Positions 1-9,287 are shown, numbered from the stretch's first letter. The stretch: 64,000 nt of DNA from Sulfurivermis sp040755915 (GCA_040755915.1 JBFLWM010000043.1:9368-73367), one strand, 5' to 3'. Notes: generated by a model from the letters alone, not told the origin. Numbers and translations are program-made.

Positions 1-282
1 GTTGTACTCGAAATAGCTCGGGCGCTGGTCGTCATGGTGACGGCCGAGCACGCGGTATTCACGCGACACGCGTACCACGCGCTCGACGCCGGCCAGGCTG
101 GCGATGTCATCCTTGTCCAGGGCGGCGGTGTCGCCGATGAGATAGATCTCGGTCAGCGTCTGCTGGCTGCCGTGCTCCTCGTGCACGCGCATCTGCACCC
201 GCGGCAGGTTGGCGATGTAGGTGCGCAGGCTTTCGAATTCCGGACTCTGCGTGGTGACGTGCGGTTGCAGGATGATGATCAT
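1..282 (-). CDS. 3-deoxy-7-phosphoheptulonate (DAHP) synthase, N-terminal part, cut by window edge
   Basis: The 94 visible codons start at an ATG at 282 behind a GAGGTG-like ribosome site and run off the left edge. The protein begins MIIILQPHV and forms a small ferredoxin-like domain, with a later LAGVERVVRVSREYRVLGR stretch. This resembles the regulatory N-terminal domain seen before the barrel of class I-beta DAHP synthases, which condense PEP and erythrose-4-phosphate in the first step of aromatic amino-acid synthesis. The catalytic barrel lies outside the window, so the call rests on the N-terminal domain only. A stand-alone domain of this type cannot be excluded. Confidence 0.65.
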   Translation of the reverse strand, partial: MIIILQPHVTTQSPEFESLRTYIANLPRVQMRVHEEHGSQQTLTEIYLIGDTAALDKDDIASLAGVERVVRVSREYRVLGRHHDDQRPSYFEYN

Positions 283-300
283 TGTGGGTTCACCTCTATG

Positions 301-465
301 AGTCCGCTAATGAACGCGAATAAACGCAAATTATTATGCCAGGAAATTAGTGATTCTCTCGCCAGAACGTACAGGCTCGACCATGGGTATCGATGAGCTG
401 TGCGGCATTCATTGTATGCTCCCGCGCTGACTACATTCGAGTTAATTTGCGTTCATTTGCGGACT
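301..465. repeat. Imperfect inverted repeat in the intergenic region upstream of the DAHP synthase gene
   Basis: Bases 301-336 and 442-465 are inverted copies of one short unit. The outer AGTCCGC and the ATGAACGC core match between copies, and the left copy carries about 10 extra bases. The region is AT-richer than the flanking genes. This looks like a dispersed intergenic repeat made of GAACGC/AAACGC modules. No gene is seen in the 194-base gap it sits in. Confidence 0.45.
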
Positions 466-476
466 GTGTGAGGTTT

Positions 477-1367
477 CTAGTCGCGGTAGCGGCGCAGCAG
501 GTCGGCGTAGGCATCGATGCGGCGGTCGCGCAGATAGGGCCAGGCGCGGCGCACCTGTTCGTTGCGGCCGATATCGACTTCCGCCACCAGGAAGGTGGGA
601 TCGTCTTCCGGTGCCTGGGCGAGGATCTCGCCCTGCTGGCCGCAGATGAAGCTGTAGCCCCAGAAGTTGATGCCGGGCGTCAGGCCCGACGGGTCCGGCT
701 CATGGCCGACGCGGTTGCAGGCGACCACCGGGACACCGTTGGCGATGGCATGGCTGCGCTGGATGGTGACCCAGGCATCGCGCTGGCGCAGCTGTTCATC
801 CAGCTCCGCCCGCTCGTCCCAGCCGATGGCGGTGGGATAGAGCAGGATCTCCGCACCGGCCATGGCCATCAGACGCGCCGCTTCCGGATACCACTGGTCC
901 CAGCACACCAGCACGCCGAGCCGGCCTACCGAGGTGTCGATGGGGGTGAAGCCCAGATCGCCGGGGGTGAAATAGTACTTTTCGTAATAGCCGGGGTCGT
1001 CCGGGATGTGCATCTTGCGGTAGATGCCGGCGATGCTGCCGTCCTTTTCCAGCACCACGGCGGTGTTGTGGTACAGGCCGGGGGCGCGCCGCTCGAATAC
1101 CGAGCCGACGATGACGATCCCCAGTTCCTGCGCCAGTTCGGACAGGGCTTGGGTGGTGGGGCCGGGGATGGGCTCGGCCTGATCGAAGCGTGCCGGGTCT
1201 TCCGACTGGCAGAAGTACACACCGCTGTGCAGTTCCTGCAGCAGCACCAGTTCGGCGCCGTCGGCGGCCGCCGCGCGGATCTCCAGTGAGCTGTAATAGA
1301 GATTGGTTTCCCGATCCTCGCTGCAGGGTTGCTGGACCAGGCCGACACGCAGGCTGCGCTGTTTCAT
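477..1367 (-). CDS. aguB: N-carbamoylputrescine amidase
   Basis: A 296-residue nitrilase-superfamily amidase that hydrolyses N-carbamoylputrescine to putrescine, CO2 and ammonia, the last step of the agmatine route to polyamines. The three catalytic positions are visible: Glu in LVLLQELH, Lys in IYRKMHIPDD and Cys in VCWDQWYPE. The C-terminal INFWGYSFICG region is typical of the family. A GAGGAA ribosome site precedes the ATG at 1367. It lies 11 bases downstream of aguA on the same strand, so the pair is almost certainly cotranscribed. Length and motifs fit the family well. Confidence 0.93.
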   Translation of the reverse strand: MKQRSLRVGLVQQPCSEDRETNLYYSSLEIRAAAADGAELVLLQELHSGVYFCQSEDPARFDQAEPIPGPTTQALSELAQELGIVIVGSVFERRAPGLYHNTAVVLEKDGSIAGIYRKMHIPDDPGYYEKYYFTPGDLGFTPIDTSVGRLGVLVCWDQWYPEAARLMAMAGAEILLYPTAIGWDERAELDEQLRQRDAWVTIQRSHAIANGVPVVACNRVGHEPDPSGLTPGINFWGYSFICGQQGEILAQAPEDDPTFLVAEVDIGRNEQVRRAWPYLRDRRIDAYADLLRRYRD

Positions 1368-1378
1368 GGTGCTTTCCT

Positions 1379-2407
1379 CTACAGGGTGCCGGCGGGCAAC
1401 TGCATGGTGACGCAGTGCAGGCTGCCGTATTGCTGGATCAGGGGCAGGCAGTTGATGGCGATGATCTCGCGGCCGGGGAAACAGGGGGCCAGCCGTTCCA
1501 GCGCCACCGTATCCAGTACATCGTCATAGACCGGCACCAGCACGGCACCGTTGATGATGAGGAAATTGGCGTAGGTGGCGGGCAGGCGCTGGCCGTGTTC
1601 GTTGCGTTTGGGGGAGGGCAGTGGTAGCGGCACCAGACGGTAGGGCCGGCCTTCATTGTCGCGGAAGGCCTTGAGTTCACGCTCCATTTCCAGCAAGGCG
1701 GCGTAATGACTGTCGTGCGGGTTGTCGCAGCGCACGTAGGCGATGGTGTGTTCGTCGCAGAAGCGGGCCAGCGTGTCGATATGGCCGTCGGTGTCATCGC
1801 CCTCCAGTTCGCCGTGGTCGAGCCACAGTACGCGCCGGCTGCCGAACACCTGGGCGAAGATGCCTTCCAGGCCGACGCAGTCGTATTCGGGATTGCGTTG
1901 CGGGTTGAGCAGGCAGTGGCGGGTGGTGAGCAGGGTGCCCCGGCCGTCACTTTCGATGCTGCCGCCTTCGAGGATCAGGGCGATGCTTTCCAGCGGCGTT
2001 GTGCCGAATACCTGCTGCTGGTGCAGGGTACGGGTCAATGCGTTGTCGAGATCGTAGGGGTATTTGCGGCCCCAGCCGTTGAAGGCGAAGTCGAGCAGCA
2101 GCGGCTGGCCGTCGCGCAGTACGGTGATGGGGCCGTGATCACGCGCCCAGACATCATTGGACGGGGCGACGGCCAGGTGCACCTGGCCGAGGTCGACGCG
2201 GGCGACCGCCAGCTGAGTCTGGACATGGGCGCGATGCTCGTCGTCCAGACAGGAGACGATCAGCCGCTCATGGGCAGCAACCGCCCTGGCAATCTGTATG
2301 AATACCTGCTCCACCTGCTGCAGGATGCGCCCCAGCGGACCGTGCCGGTGGGGCCAGGTGAGCAGCACCGCGCTTTGCGGCGACCATTCTGCGGGCAATG
2401 TCTGCAT
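1379..2407 (-). CDS. aguA: Agmatine deiminase
   Basis: A 342-residue guanidino-group-modifying enzyme (PAD-related fold) that converts agmatine to N-carbamoylputrescine, the substrate of the adjacent aguB product. Visible family features are NDVWARDHGPI, LDFAFNGWG, ILEGGSIESDGRGTLLTT, the DTDGHIDTLARF region and the C-terminal catalytic Cys in YGSLHCVTMQ. The start at 2407 has no strong Shine-Dalgarno sequence. The gene leads a two-gene aguA-aguB unit, which implies the cell makes putrescine from arginine via agmatine. Confidence 0.93.
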   Translation of the reverse strand: MQTLPAEWSPQSAVLLTWPHRHGPLGRILQQVEQVFIQIARAVAAHERLIVSCLDDEHRAHVQTQLAVARVDLGQVHLAVAPSNDVWARDHGPITVLRDGQPLLLDFAFNGWGRKYPYDLDNALTRTLHQQQVFGTTPLESIALILEGGSIESDGRGTLLTTRHCLLNPQRNPEYDCVGLEGIFAQVFGSRRVLWLDHGELEGDDTDGHIDTLARFCDEHTIAYVRCDNPHDSHYAALLEMERELKAFRDNEGRPYRLVPLPLPSPKRNEHGQRLPATYANFLIINGAVLVPVYDDVLDTVALERLAPCFPGREIIAINCLPLIQQYGSLHCVTMQLPAGTL

Positions 2408-2463
2408 GGGATATCACAAGAGCTGTGGCTGCACGGTGGCAACCACAGCGGCTGGCGGGGGCG

Positions 2464-2769
2464 TTATTTACGCTTGAGCACGCTGTGAATTACGTACTGG
2501 CTCTCGAAATAGACGATATAATCCGGATAAATCCAGCGCGTGATGGGCGGTTTGCCCACGGCAGGCAGTTTTTCCTGCGGCGCGCCAAAGCGGGTCTCCA
2601 CCTGCTGCATGCTCATGCCGCGAACGGGGAGTTCCATGGGGGCCGGGGCGGGCTGCATGGCAGCGCTGTCTTCCGGTGCTGCGGGCGGCATCTGTACCTC
2701 ATCGCCATGGGCGGCGGCGCTGCCGGCGGCCAGCAGGATGGCAATGAGGCGGATATGGCTGGGACGCAT
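2464..2769 (-). CDS. Small exported protein with a BamE/SmpA-like repeat motif
   Basis: A 101-residue protein with a cleavable signal peptide (hydrophobic segment about residues 7-20, cleavage near AAAHG) and a Pro/Ala-rich linker. A conserved domain of about 50 residues begins GMSMQQVETRFGAP and ends near YVIHSV. The G-x-x-x-x-x-V-x-x-x-F-G-x-P pattern is the one seen in BamE/OmlA-like domains. No lipobox is seen, so it is probably soluble in the periplasm. An in-frame ATG at 2817 exists, but the ATG at 2769 has an AAGGAG ribosome site nine bases upstream and was chosen. Its function is unknown. Confidence 0.7.
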   Translation of the reverse strand: MRPSHIRLIAILLAAGSAAAHGDEVQMPPAAPEDSAAMQPAPAPMELPVRGMSMQQVETRFGAPQEKLPAVGKPPITRWIYPDYIVYFESQYVIHSVLKRK

Positions 2770-2867
2770 GATTCGGCTCCTTGATCGTCGTCTTCGGTTA
2801 TGGTCCTTGTGACCCAATATACTGCACTGGCTCCACCAGAGTAAAACCTCATTCGATACCCCACATT

Positions 2868-4976
2868 ATGCACGCCGCACGCGAACTTTTCTCCTACCGC
2901 AAATACTGGGCGCAGCGCTTCGGTACCGCGCCGTTCCTGCCCATGTCGCGTGCCGAAATGGAGCAGCTGGGCTGGGATTCCTGCGATGTGATCCTGGTCA
3001 CGGGAGATGCCTATGTGGATCACCCCAGTTTCGGCATGGCCATGGTGGGCCGCCTGCTGGAGGCGCAGGGCTTTCGCGTCGGCATCATCGCCCAGCCGGA
3101 CTGGACCTCGGCGGAGGATTTCCGCCGTCTGGGACGGCCCAATCTGTTCTTCGGTGTCACCGCCGGCAACATGGATTCCATGGTCAACCGCTATACCGCC
3201 GATCGGCGCATCCGCAGCGACGATGCCTACACGCCGGGCGGCGAGGGCGGTAAACGGCCGGATCGTTCGGTCATCGTCTACAGCCAGCGCTGCCGCGAGG
3301 CCTACAACGATGTACCGCTGATCATCGGCGGCATCGAGGCCAGCCTGCGCCGCATTGCCCATTACGATTACTGGTCGGAGAAAGTGCGCCGTTCGGTGGT
3401 GCTGGATGCCAAGGCTGATCTGCTGCTGTACGGCAACGCCGAGCGCGCCCTGGTCGAGGTGGCGCATCGCCTGGCCAGGGGCGAGCCCATCGCCGGGATT
3501 ACCGATGTGCGCGGCACCGCCTTTTTGCGCAAGTCCGTGCCGGATGATTGGGTGGAGGTGGATGCCGGCGACATCGATACACCGGGTGCGCCGCCGGTGC
3601 ACGTCAATCCCTATGCGGAGGCCAAGACCTGTACGGTCACGGCGGGGCAGCCGGCGAGCCTGCAGCGCAAGCCGCGCGTGGTGCGCGAGCGCAGTGTGGT
3701 GCGCCTGCCGTCCTACGAGCAGGTGCGCGATGACGCCGTGCTGTATGCCCATGCCTCGCGCCTGTTCCATCTGGAGACCAATCCGGGCAATGCCCGTGCC
3801 CTGGTGCAGCGCCACGGCGAGCGCGAGGTGTGGCTGAATCCGCCGCCGCTTCCGCTCAGCACCAGGGAGATGGATGCCATCTTCGATCTGCCCTTTGCCC
3901 GCGCGCCGCATCCGTCCTATGGTGATGCACGCCTGCCGGCCTGGGAGATGATCCGTTTCTCCATCAACATCATGCGCGGCTGCTTCGGCGGCTGCACTTT
4001 CTGCTCCATTACCGAGCACGAAGGCCGCATCATCCAGAACCGTTCCGAGGACTCCATCGTGCGCGAGGTGGAGGCGATCCGCGATCAGGTCGCCGGTTTC
4101 ACCGGTGTCATCTCCGACCTTGGCGGGCCCACCGCCAACATGTATCGCATGCACTGCAAGGATGCCCAGATCGAAGCCGCCTGCCGGCGCCTGTCCTGCG
4201 TGTTTCCCGATGTGTGCGTCAACATGAAGACCGATCACACACCGCTGATCCATCTGTACCGCCGCGTGCGCCAGTTGCCCGGCATCAAGCGCGTGTTCAT
4301 CGCCTCCGGCCTGCGCTATGACCTGGCGGTGCGCTCGCCGGAATACGTCAAGGAGCTGGTGACGCACCACGTTGGCGGCTATCTCAAGATCGCGCCGGAA
4401 CACACCGAGGCGGGACCGCTCAGCCTGATGATGAAGCCGGGCATCGGCACCTACGACCGGTTCAAGACGATGTTCGAACAGGCCTCGAAGGAGGCGGGCA
4501 AGGAGCAGTATCTGATTCCGTACTTCATCGCTGCCCATCCCGGCACCTCGGACACCGACATGCTGGAACTGGCACTCTGGCTCAAGCGCAACGGATTCCG
4601 CCTTGATCAGGTGCAGACCTTCCTGCCCACGCCGCTGGCCATGGCGACTGCCATGTATCACACCGGGCGCAATCCCCTGAAACGCGTGCGGCGCGACAGC
4701 GCGGGTATCGAAGTGCCCAGCGGTCTGCGCCAGCGTCGCCTGCACAAGGCCTTCCTGCGGTACCACGACCCGGAGAACTGGCCGCTGCTGCGCGAGACAT
4801 TGAAGCGCATGGGGCGCAGTGATCTCATCGGCAACGGCAAGCGCCATCTGGTACCGGCCTGGCAGCCGGAAGGCACCGGTGCCAGGGTCGCCGTCACCCG
4901 CGCATATCCGTCACGCACGGCGCCGCAGCCAGCAAAGAAAAACGCCCGGCAGAAACCTGCCGGGCGTCGTCGCTGA
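2868..4976 (+). CDS. YgiQ-family radical SAM protein
   Basis: A 702-residue member of the YgiQ family (UPF0313). After an N-terminal cobalamin-like Rossmann region (DVILVTGDAYVDHPSF) comes the radical-SAM cluster motif CFGGCTFC, with Cys 372, 376 and 379 binding the 4Fe-4S cluster. The Arg/Lys-rich C-terminal tail is typical. The start at 2868 matches the family N-terminus (ARELFSYRKYW). An upstream ATG at 2781 would add an unconserved extension. Its reaction is not established for the family. The last 13 codons double as a terminator for the opposite strand. Confidence 0.88.
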   Translation: MHAARELFSYRKYWAQRFGTAPFLPMSRAEMEQLGWDSCDVILVTGDAYVDHPSFGMAMVGRLLEAQGFRVGIIAQPDWTSAEDFRRLGRPNLFFGVTAGNMDSMVNRYTADRRIRSDDAYTPGGEGGKRPDRSVIVYSQRCREAYNDVPLIIGGIEASLRRIAHYDYWSEKVRRSVVLDAKADLLLYGNAERALVEVAHRLARGEPIAGITDVRGTAFLRKSVPDDWVEVDAGDIDTPGAPPVHVNPYAEAKTCTVTAGQPASLQRKPRVVRERSVVRLPSYEQVRDDAVLYAHASRLFHLETNPGNARALVQRHGEREVWLNPPPLPLSTREMDAIFDLPFARAPHPSYGDARLPAWEMIRFSINIMRGCFGGCTFCSITEHEGRIIQNRSEDSIVREVEAIRDQVAGFTGVISDLGGPTANMYRMHCKDAQIEAACRRLSCVFPDVCVNMKTDHTPLIHLYRRVRQLPGIKRVFIASGLRYDLAVRSPEYVKELVTHHVGGYLKIAPEHTEAGPLSLMMKPGIGTYDRFKTMFEQASKEAGKEQYLIPYFIAAHPGTSDTDMLELALWLKRNGFRLDQVQTFLPTPLAMATAMYHTGRNPLKRVRRDSAGIEVPSGLRQRRLHKAFLRYHDPENWPLLRETLKRMGRSDLIGNGKRHLVPAWQPEGTGARVAVTRAYPSRTAPQPAKKNARQKPAGRRR
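4937..4966 (-). terminator. Rho-independent terminator of the RND efflux operon, inside the ygiQ 3' end
   Basis: On the minus strand there is a perfect 10-bp stem (4957-4966 pairing with 4943-4952, 4-base loop) followed directly by a run of five T and TC. It sits 42 bases past the stop of the RND permease gene. On the plus strand the same bases encode the basic C-terminal tail of YgiQ. Confidence 0.85.
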
Positions 4977-5007
4977 GCCGGCGCCGCCGGCGGCGGCGCG
5001 CTCTTCA

Positions 5008-8000
5008 CTACAGTCCCTGTTCTGCCGCGTGCAGCTGCTGTTCCGCCCTGGCGTGATCACGCGCCAGCACCAGGTAGAAGGCCGGCAGCACGAACAGCGT
5101 GAACAGCGTGCCGATGGCGAGACCGGCGGTGATGGTCAGGCCGATGTCGAAGCGGCTGACCGCGCCGGGACCGGCAGCGGTGAGCAGCGGCAGCATGGCA
5201 AATACCATCGACGAGGCCGTCATCAGGATCGGGCGCAGGCGAATCTCCGCCGCCTGTTCCACCGCCTCGCGCTTGGACAGTCCCTGGCTGATCTGCAGCT
5301 TGTTGGCGAACTCCACGATGAGGATGCCGTTCTTGGCCACCACGCCGATGAGCGTGATGAGGCCGACCTTGGTGTAGATGTTCACCGAGGACAGACCAAG
5401 GGTGATGAAGATCATTGCGCCGAACACTGACAGCGGCACGGTCACCAGGATGATGGCCGGGTCGCGCCAGCTTTCATACAGCGCCGCCAGCGTCAGGTAG
5501 ATGAACACCAGGGACAGGGCGAAGGTGATCAGTGTGGCGCTGCCTTCCTGCACGTACTGGCGCGAGATGCCCTTGTAGTCGACATCGTAGCCTTTGGGCA
5601 GGATCTCGCGGGCGATCTGTCCGAGGTATCCCAGCGCTGTGCCCTGGTCCACACCGGGCATCATTACGCCTTCGACGGTAATGGCGTTGAGCTGCTGGAA
5701 CTGGGTGCGGCTGGACGGTTCCACCGACTGTTCCAGACGCGCCACCGCAGACAGCGGCACCAGTTCGCCACTGCCGGTACGGATGTAGTAGTCGTTGAGC
5801 ATCTCCGCAGTCAGGCGTGACTCACGGCCCACCTGCGGTACTACCTTGTAGCTGCGGCCTTCCAGATTGAAGCGGTTGACGTAACCGCCGCCCAGCATGG
5901 TGCCGAGGTTGCGGCCAATGTCCGCCATGCTGATGCCGAGGTCACCGGCGCGATCGCGATCGATGAGCACATTGATGGCCGGCAGGTCGATATCCACCGA
6001 CTTGCGCAGGAACATGAACTGGCCGCTGCCCATGGCGGTGCCGACGATCTGATCGGCGAAGCCGGCCAGTTCCTCATAGCTGCGATCGGAGGTGAGCACC
6101 ATCTCGATGGGGAAACCGCGGCCGCCGCCCGGCAGGCTGGGGCGCGGAAAGACTGCAGTCTGATAGCCCGCCACGCCGGCGAGAAGCCCCTGTACCTGCG
6201 GCTGTACATCCATCTGGCTGCGTTCGCGCAGGGTGAAGGTCTTCATCTTGAAGCCGCCGAAGGTGGTGTCCGGCGTCATGCCGAGGATCATGAAGCTGTC
6301 GTTGTACTCGGGCACGCTCTCGAAGCGGCGCTGAATCTCTGCGGCAAAGGTCTGGTGATAGTCCAGCGTCGCCGTGCGCGGCGCGGAGGCCTGGAAGAAC
6401 AGGATGCCCTGATCCTCAGTGGGGGCCAGTTCGCTGCGGCTGGTGATGAACATCAGCACGATGGCGACCAGCAGCACCGCGGTGAAGATCAGCGTCGCCG
6501 GTACCGACTCCATGGCAACGTGCAGGCCGCGGCGGTAGGCGTGCGACAGCCAGTCGAAGGCATGTTCCACCCATTGCTCGAAACGGCCCTGGTTGCCGTG
6601 CGGTTTGAGTACCTTGGAGGCGAGCATCGGCGACAGGGTCAGCGCGACCACGCCGGAGATGAATACCGCGCCGGTGAGGGTGAAGGCGAACTCGGAGAAC
6701 AGGGTGCCGACCAGGCCGCCCTGGAAGCCGATGGGCACGAATACCGCGAACACGGTGATGGTCATGGCGAAGATCGGCATGGCCATCTCGCGCGCACCGT
6801 GAATCGCCGCCTGGAACTTGCTTTCGCCTTGTTCGATGTGGCGGTGGACGTTCTCGACGATGATGATGGCATCGTCCACCACCAGGCCGATGGCCAGCAC
6901 CATGGCGAGCAGGGTGAGCAGGTTGAGCGAATAGCCGAGCAGCAGCATCACAAAGGCGCCGCCGATGAGCGACAGCGGCACCGCCACCGCCGGGATCAGT
7001 GCGGCACGCAGCGAGCCCAGGGTGAGGAAGATGACCAGCAATACAATGAGCACCGCCTCGCCCAGGGTCTTGTACACCTCGTTGATGGAGTCCTCGATGA
7101 AGCGGCTGGCGTCATAGGGCACCATTACTTCCATGCCCTCGGGCAACTGGGCGCGGATCTTCGGCACCTCGGCATTGATGGCCTGGGCCACGGTAAGGGG
7201 GTTGGCGCCGGGGGCCTGTTCCATCGCCATGAACACCGTGGGCTTGCCGCGGTACCAGGCGGTGGAGTCGTAGTCCTCGGAGCCCAGTTCGGTGGAGGCC
7301 ACGTCGCGCAGGCGCACCAGGGCGCCGCCCTCGTCGCGTACCACCAGATTCTCGAAGTCCTCCACGGTGCTGACGTCTGTGCTGGCGGTCAGATTGATGC
7401 TGACGTACTTGCCCTTGGTGGCGCCCACGGCGGCGAGGTAATTGTTGCGCGTGAGCACGTTGGCGACATCGCTGGCGGTGACGTTGAGCGCCGCCATGCG
7501 CTGCGGGTCGAGCCAGATGCGCATGGCGTACTGCTGGCCGAACATGCGCGCCTTGGCCACGCCGGGCAGTGCCTGCAGCTGCGGCTGCACCACGCGCAGC
7601 ACGTAGTCGGCCACCTGCGGCCGCGGGATGGTCTCACTGAAGATGGCGATATACATCAGCGCGGTGGAGTCGCCGGTGGTGGAATCAATCACCGGGTCCT
7701 GCGCGTCGGCGGGCAACTGGTTGCGCTTGCTGGCCACCTTGGCCTGGATCTCCGCCACGGCCGCATTGGCATCGTAGTTCAGCTCCATGGTGACCTCGAT
7801 CTTGGACAGTCCCTGGGTGCTGGTGGCGGAGATGAAGTCGATGCCGTTGGCCTCGGCGATGGCCTGCTGCAGCGGAGTGGTGATGAAGCCCTTGACCAGC
7901 TCGGAGCTGGCGCCCGGATAGGCCGTGGTCACCGTCACCACGGTGTTGCGCATCTCCGGATACTGGCGTACCTCCATCTCCTGCAGGGAGCGCAGGCCGA

Positions 8001-8070
8001 CGATCAGGATCAGCAGGCTGATCACCGTCGCCAGGACCGGGCGACGGACGAAGATGTCGGTGAAGTTCAT
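5008..8070 (-). CDS. RND multidrug efflux transporter, inner-membrane permease (HAE1/AcrB type)
   Basis: A 1020-residue proton-driven exporter of the AcrB/MexB class. It starts MNFTDIFVRRPVLATVIS, the usual first transmembrane helix. It has two periplasmic loops and the TM4 proton-relay pair in LAIGLVVDDAIIIVENVHR, plus a second half with KNGILIVEFAN. Length and topology (12 predicted helices) are normal. Its ATG overlaps the stop of the adaptor gene by four bases (ATGA), so the two are translationally coupled. No outer-membrane TolC-type gene is present nearby, so the pump must borrow one. The substrate cannot be inferred. Confidence 0.93.
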   Translation of the reverse strand: MNFTDIFVRRPVLATVISLLILIVGLRSLQEMEVRQYPEMRNTVVTVTTAYPGASSELVKGFITTPLQQAIAEANGIDFISATSTQGLSKIEVTMELNYDANAAVAEIQAKVASKRNQLPADAQDPVIDSTTGDSTALMYIAIFSETIPRPQVADYVLRVVQPQLQALPGVAKARMFGQQYAMRIWLDPQRMAALNVTASDVANVLTRNNYLAAVGATKGKYVSINLTASTDVSTVEDFENLVVRDEGGALVRLRDVASTELGSEDYDSTAWYRGKPTVFMAMEQAPGANPLTVAQAINAEVPKIRAQLPEGMEVMVPYDASRFIEDSINEVYKTLGEAVLIVLLVIFLTLGSLRAALIPAVAVPLSLIGGAFVMLLLGYSLNLLTLLAMVLAIGLVVDDAIIIVENVHRHIEQGESKFQAAIHGAREMAMPIFAMTITVFAVFVPIGFQGGLVGTLFSEFAFTLTGAVFISGVVALTLSPMLASKVLKPHGNQGRFEQWVEHAFDWLSHAYRRGLHVAMESVPATLIFTAVLLVAIVLMFITSRSELAPTEDQGILFFQASAPRTATLDYHQTFAAEIQRRFESVPEYNDSFMILGMTPDTTFGGFKMKTFTLRERSQMDVQPQVQGLLAGVAGYQTAVFPRPSLPGGGRGFPIEMVLTSDRSYEELAGFADQIVGTAMGSGQFMFLRKSVDIDLPAINVLIDRDRAGDLGISMADIGRNLGTMLGGGYVNRFNLEGRSYKVVPQVGRESRLTAEMLNDYYIRTGSGELVPLSAVARLEQSVEPSSRTQFQQLNAITVEGVMMPGVDQGTALGYLGQIAREILPKGYDVDYKGISRQYVQEGSATLITFALSLVFIYLTLAALYESWRDPAIILVTVPLSVFGAMIFITLGLSSVNIYTKVGLITLIGVVAKNGILIVEFANKLQISQGLSKREAVEQAAEIRLRPILMTASSMVFAMLPLLTAAGPGAVSRFDIGLTITAGLAIGTLFTLFVLPAFYLVLARDHARAEQQLHAAEQGL

Positions 8071-9170
8071 TCCTGGCGGACCTCGCCGTCGTTGAGTTCG
8101 ACCTTGTTGTCGATGGCCACCGGCATGCCGTCACGCAGTTTCACCAGGCCGGCACGGACCACCTGCTCGCCGGCCTTCAGCCCCTTGCTGACTATGATGC
8201 GTCCCTCATGGCTGCGCCCGGTTTCCACCTGGCGGCGCTTGGCGAGCAGCTTGCCGCCTTCAGCCTTTTCGATGACATAGAGGAAGTTGCCGTAGGTGTT
8301 GAAGCTGATGGCGGTCTGCGGCACGGTGATGACCGTGTCGACCGTGGGCAGCACGGTGGCGACGTCGGCGAACATGCCGGGACGCAGCAGGCCCGCGCTG
8401 TTGTCGAGGATGGCGCGCAGGGCGATGGAGCGGGTGCGGCGGTCGACACCGGATTCCACCGCCTGGAGGCTGCCGCGGAACACCTGCTCGGGGTAGGCGG
8501 CGATACGCACCTCCACCGCCTGCCCGGGCGCCAGTTCACGCAGATGGCGCTCCGGCAGGGCGTAGTCCACATAGATGGGATCGAGGGCCTGCAGGCTGAC
8601 GATGCGGGTGCCGGGCGAGAGGTATTCGCCCAGATTGACGCCGCGGATGCCGAGCAGGCCGTCGAAGGGGGCACGGATGGTCTTCTGCGCCAGCTTGGCG
8701 GCCTTTTCCGCCATGCGCGCCTCGGCGGCATCGAACGAGGCCTTGGCGGCATCGTAGTCCGAGGAGGAGATGGCGTTGCGCTTGATCAGGTCCTTGGCGC
8801 GTTCGAGCTGGACCTCGGCCAGGCGACGTTCGGCGCGCGCGCCTTCCAGGGCGGCCTTGTCCACGGTCGCTTCCAGTTGCAGCAGCACATCGCCGGCCTT
8901 GACGGCCTGGCCGGATTCGAAGCGGATGGCGCTGACGATGCCGCCGATTTCGGTGGTGACGTCGGTACCGTTCAGCGCCATCAGGCTGCCGGCGGCCTGC
9001 AGGCGCGGCCGCCACTGTTCCTCGCGCGCCTCAGTGGCGCTGATGACCGTGGGGGGCATGGGCTGGGCAAACTGCGCCTGCATCATGCGGAACTGGTAGG
9101 CCTTCATCCCGAAGATGCCGCCCAGGACTGCGGCCAGGGCCAGCAGCACGATCACGATACGCTTGATCAT
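8067..9170 (-). CDS. RND efflux periplasmic adaptor (membrane fusion protein)
   Basis: A 367-residue adaptor linking the RND permease to an outer-membrane channel. An N-terminal membrane anchor (IVIVLLALAAVLGGIFG) is followed by a lipoyl-like domain with ESGQAVKAGDVLLQLE. Then come a helical hairpin (about residues 95-145) and the beta-barrel region with RAPFDGLLGIRGVNLGEYLSPG. There is no lipobox, so it is anchored by the uncleaved helix. It is the first gene of the operon, divergent from the LysR gene, and overlaps the permease gene by four bases. Confidence 0.92.
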   Translation of the reverse strand: MIKRIVIVLLALAAVLGGIFGMKAYQFRMMQAQFAQPMPPTVISATEAREEQWRPRLQAAGSLMALNGTDVTTEIGGIVSAIRFESGQAVKAGDVLLQLEATVDKAALEGARAERRLAEVQLERAKDLIKRNAISSSDYDAAKASFDAAEARMAEKAAKLAQKTIRAPFDGLLGIRGVNLGEYLSPGTRIVSLQALDPIYVDYALPERHLRELAPGQAVEVRIAAYPEQVFRGSLQAVESGVDRRTRSIALRAILDNSAGLLRPGMFADVATVLPTVDTVITVPQTAISFNTYGNFLYVIEKAEGGKLLAKRRQVETGRSHEGRIIVSKGLKAGEQVVRAGLVKLRDGMPVAIDNKVELNDGEVRQE

Positions 9171-9259
9171 CTTGTCCGATCCGTCGTTGGAGTTACGAGT
9201 TGAGTTTAGCCGGACCCGCCCGGAGGCTGGCCGAAAGAAGAGGAGGATAGTGGGTCAAT

Positions 9260-9287
9260 TGTTTATAAAGATAAACAGGGTGTTTAT
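9260..9287. promoter_or_regulatory. Likely LysR-regulator binding site between the efflux operon and its regulator
   Basis: Bases 9260-9266 (TGTTTAT) and 9271-9277 (ATAAACA) form a perfect 7-bp palindrome with a 4-base spacer. A third half-site, TGTTTAT, follows at 9281-9287, 11 bases before the LysR ATG. A T-N11-A type dyad in a divergent intergenic region is the classic LysR-family operator arrangement. The island is AT-rich against a GC-rich background. Confidence 0.6.

Noticed and set aside
2613..4847. A 744-codon open frame on the minus strand opposite ygiQ
   Set aside because: No domain, overlaps the clear YgiQ protein and the start of the small exported protein.
6355..8280. A 641-codon open frame on the plus strand opposite the RND permease
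   Set aside because: Antisense of a certain gene; composition typical of reverse-strand artefacts.
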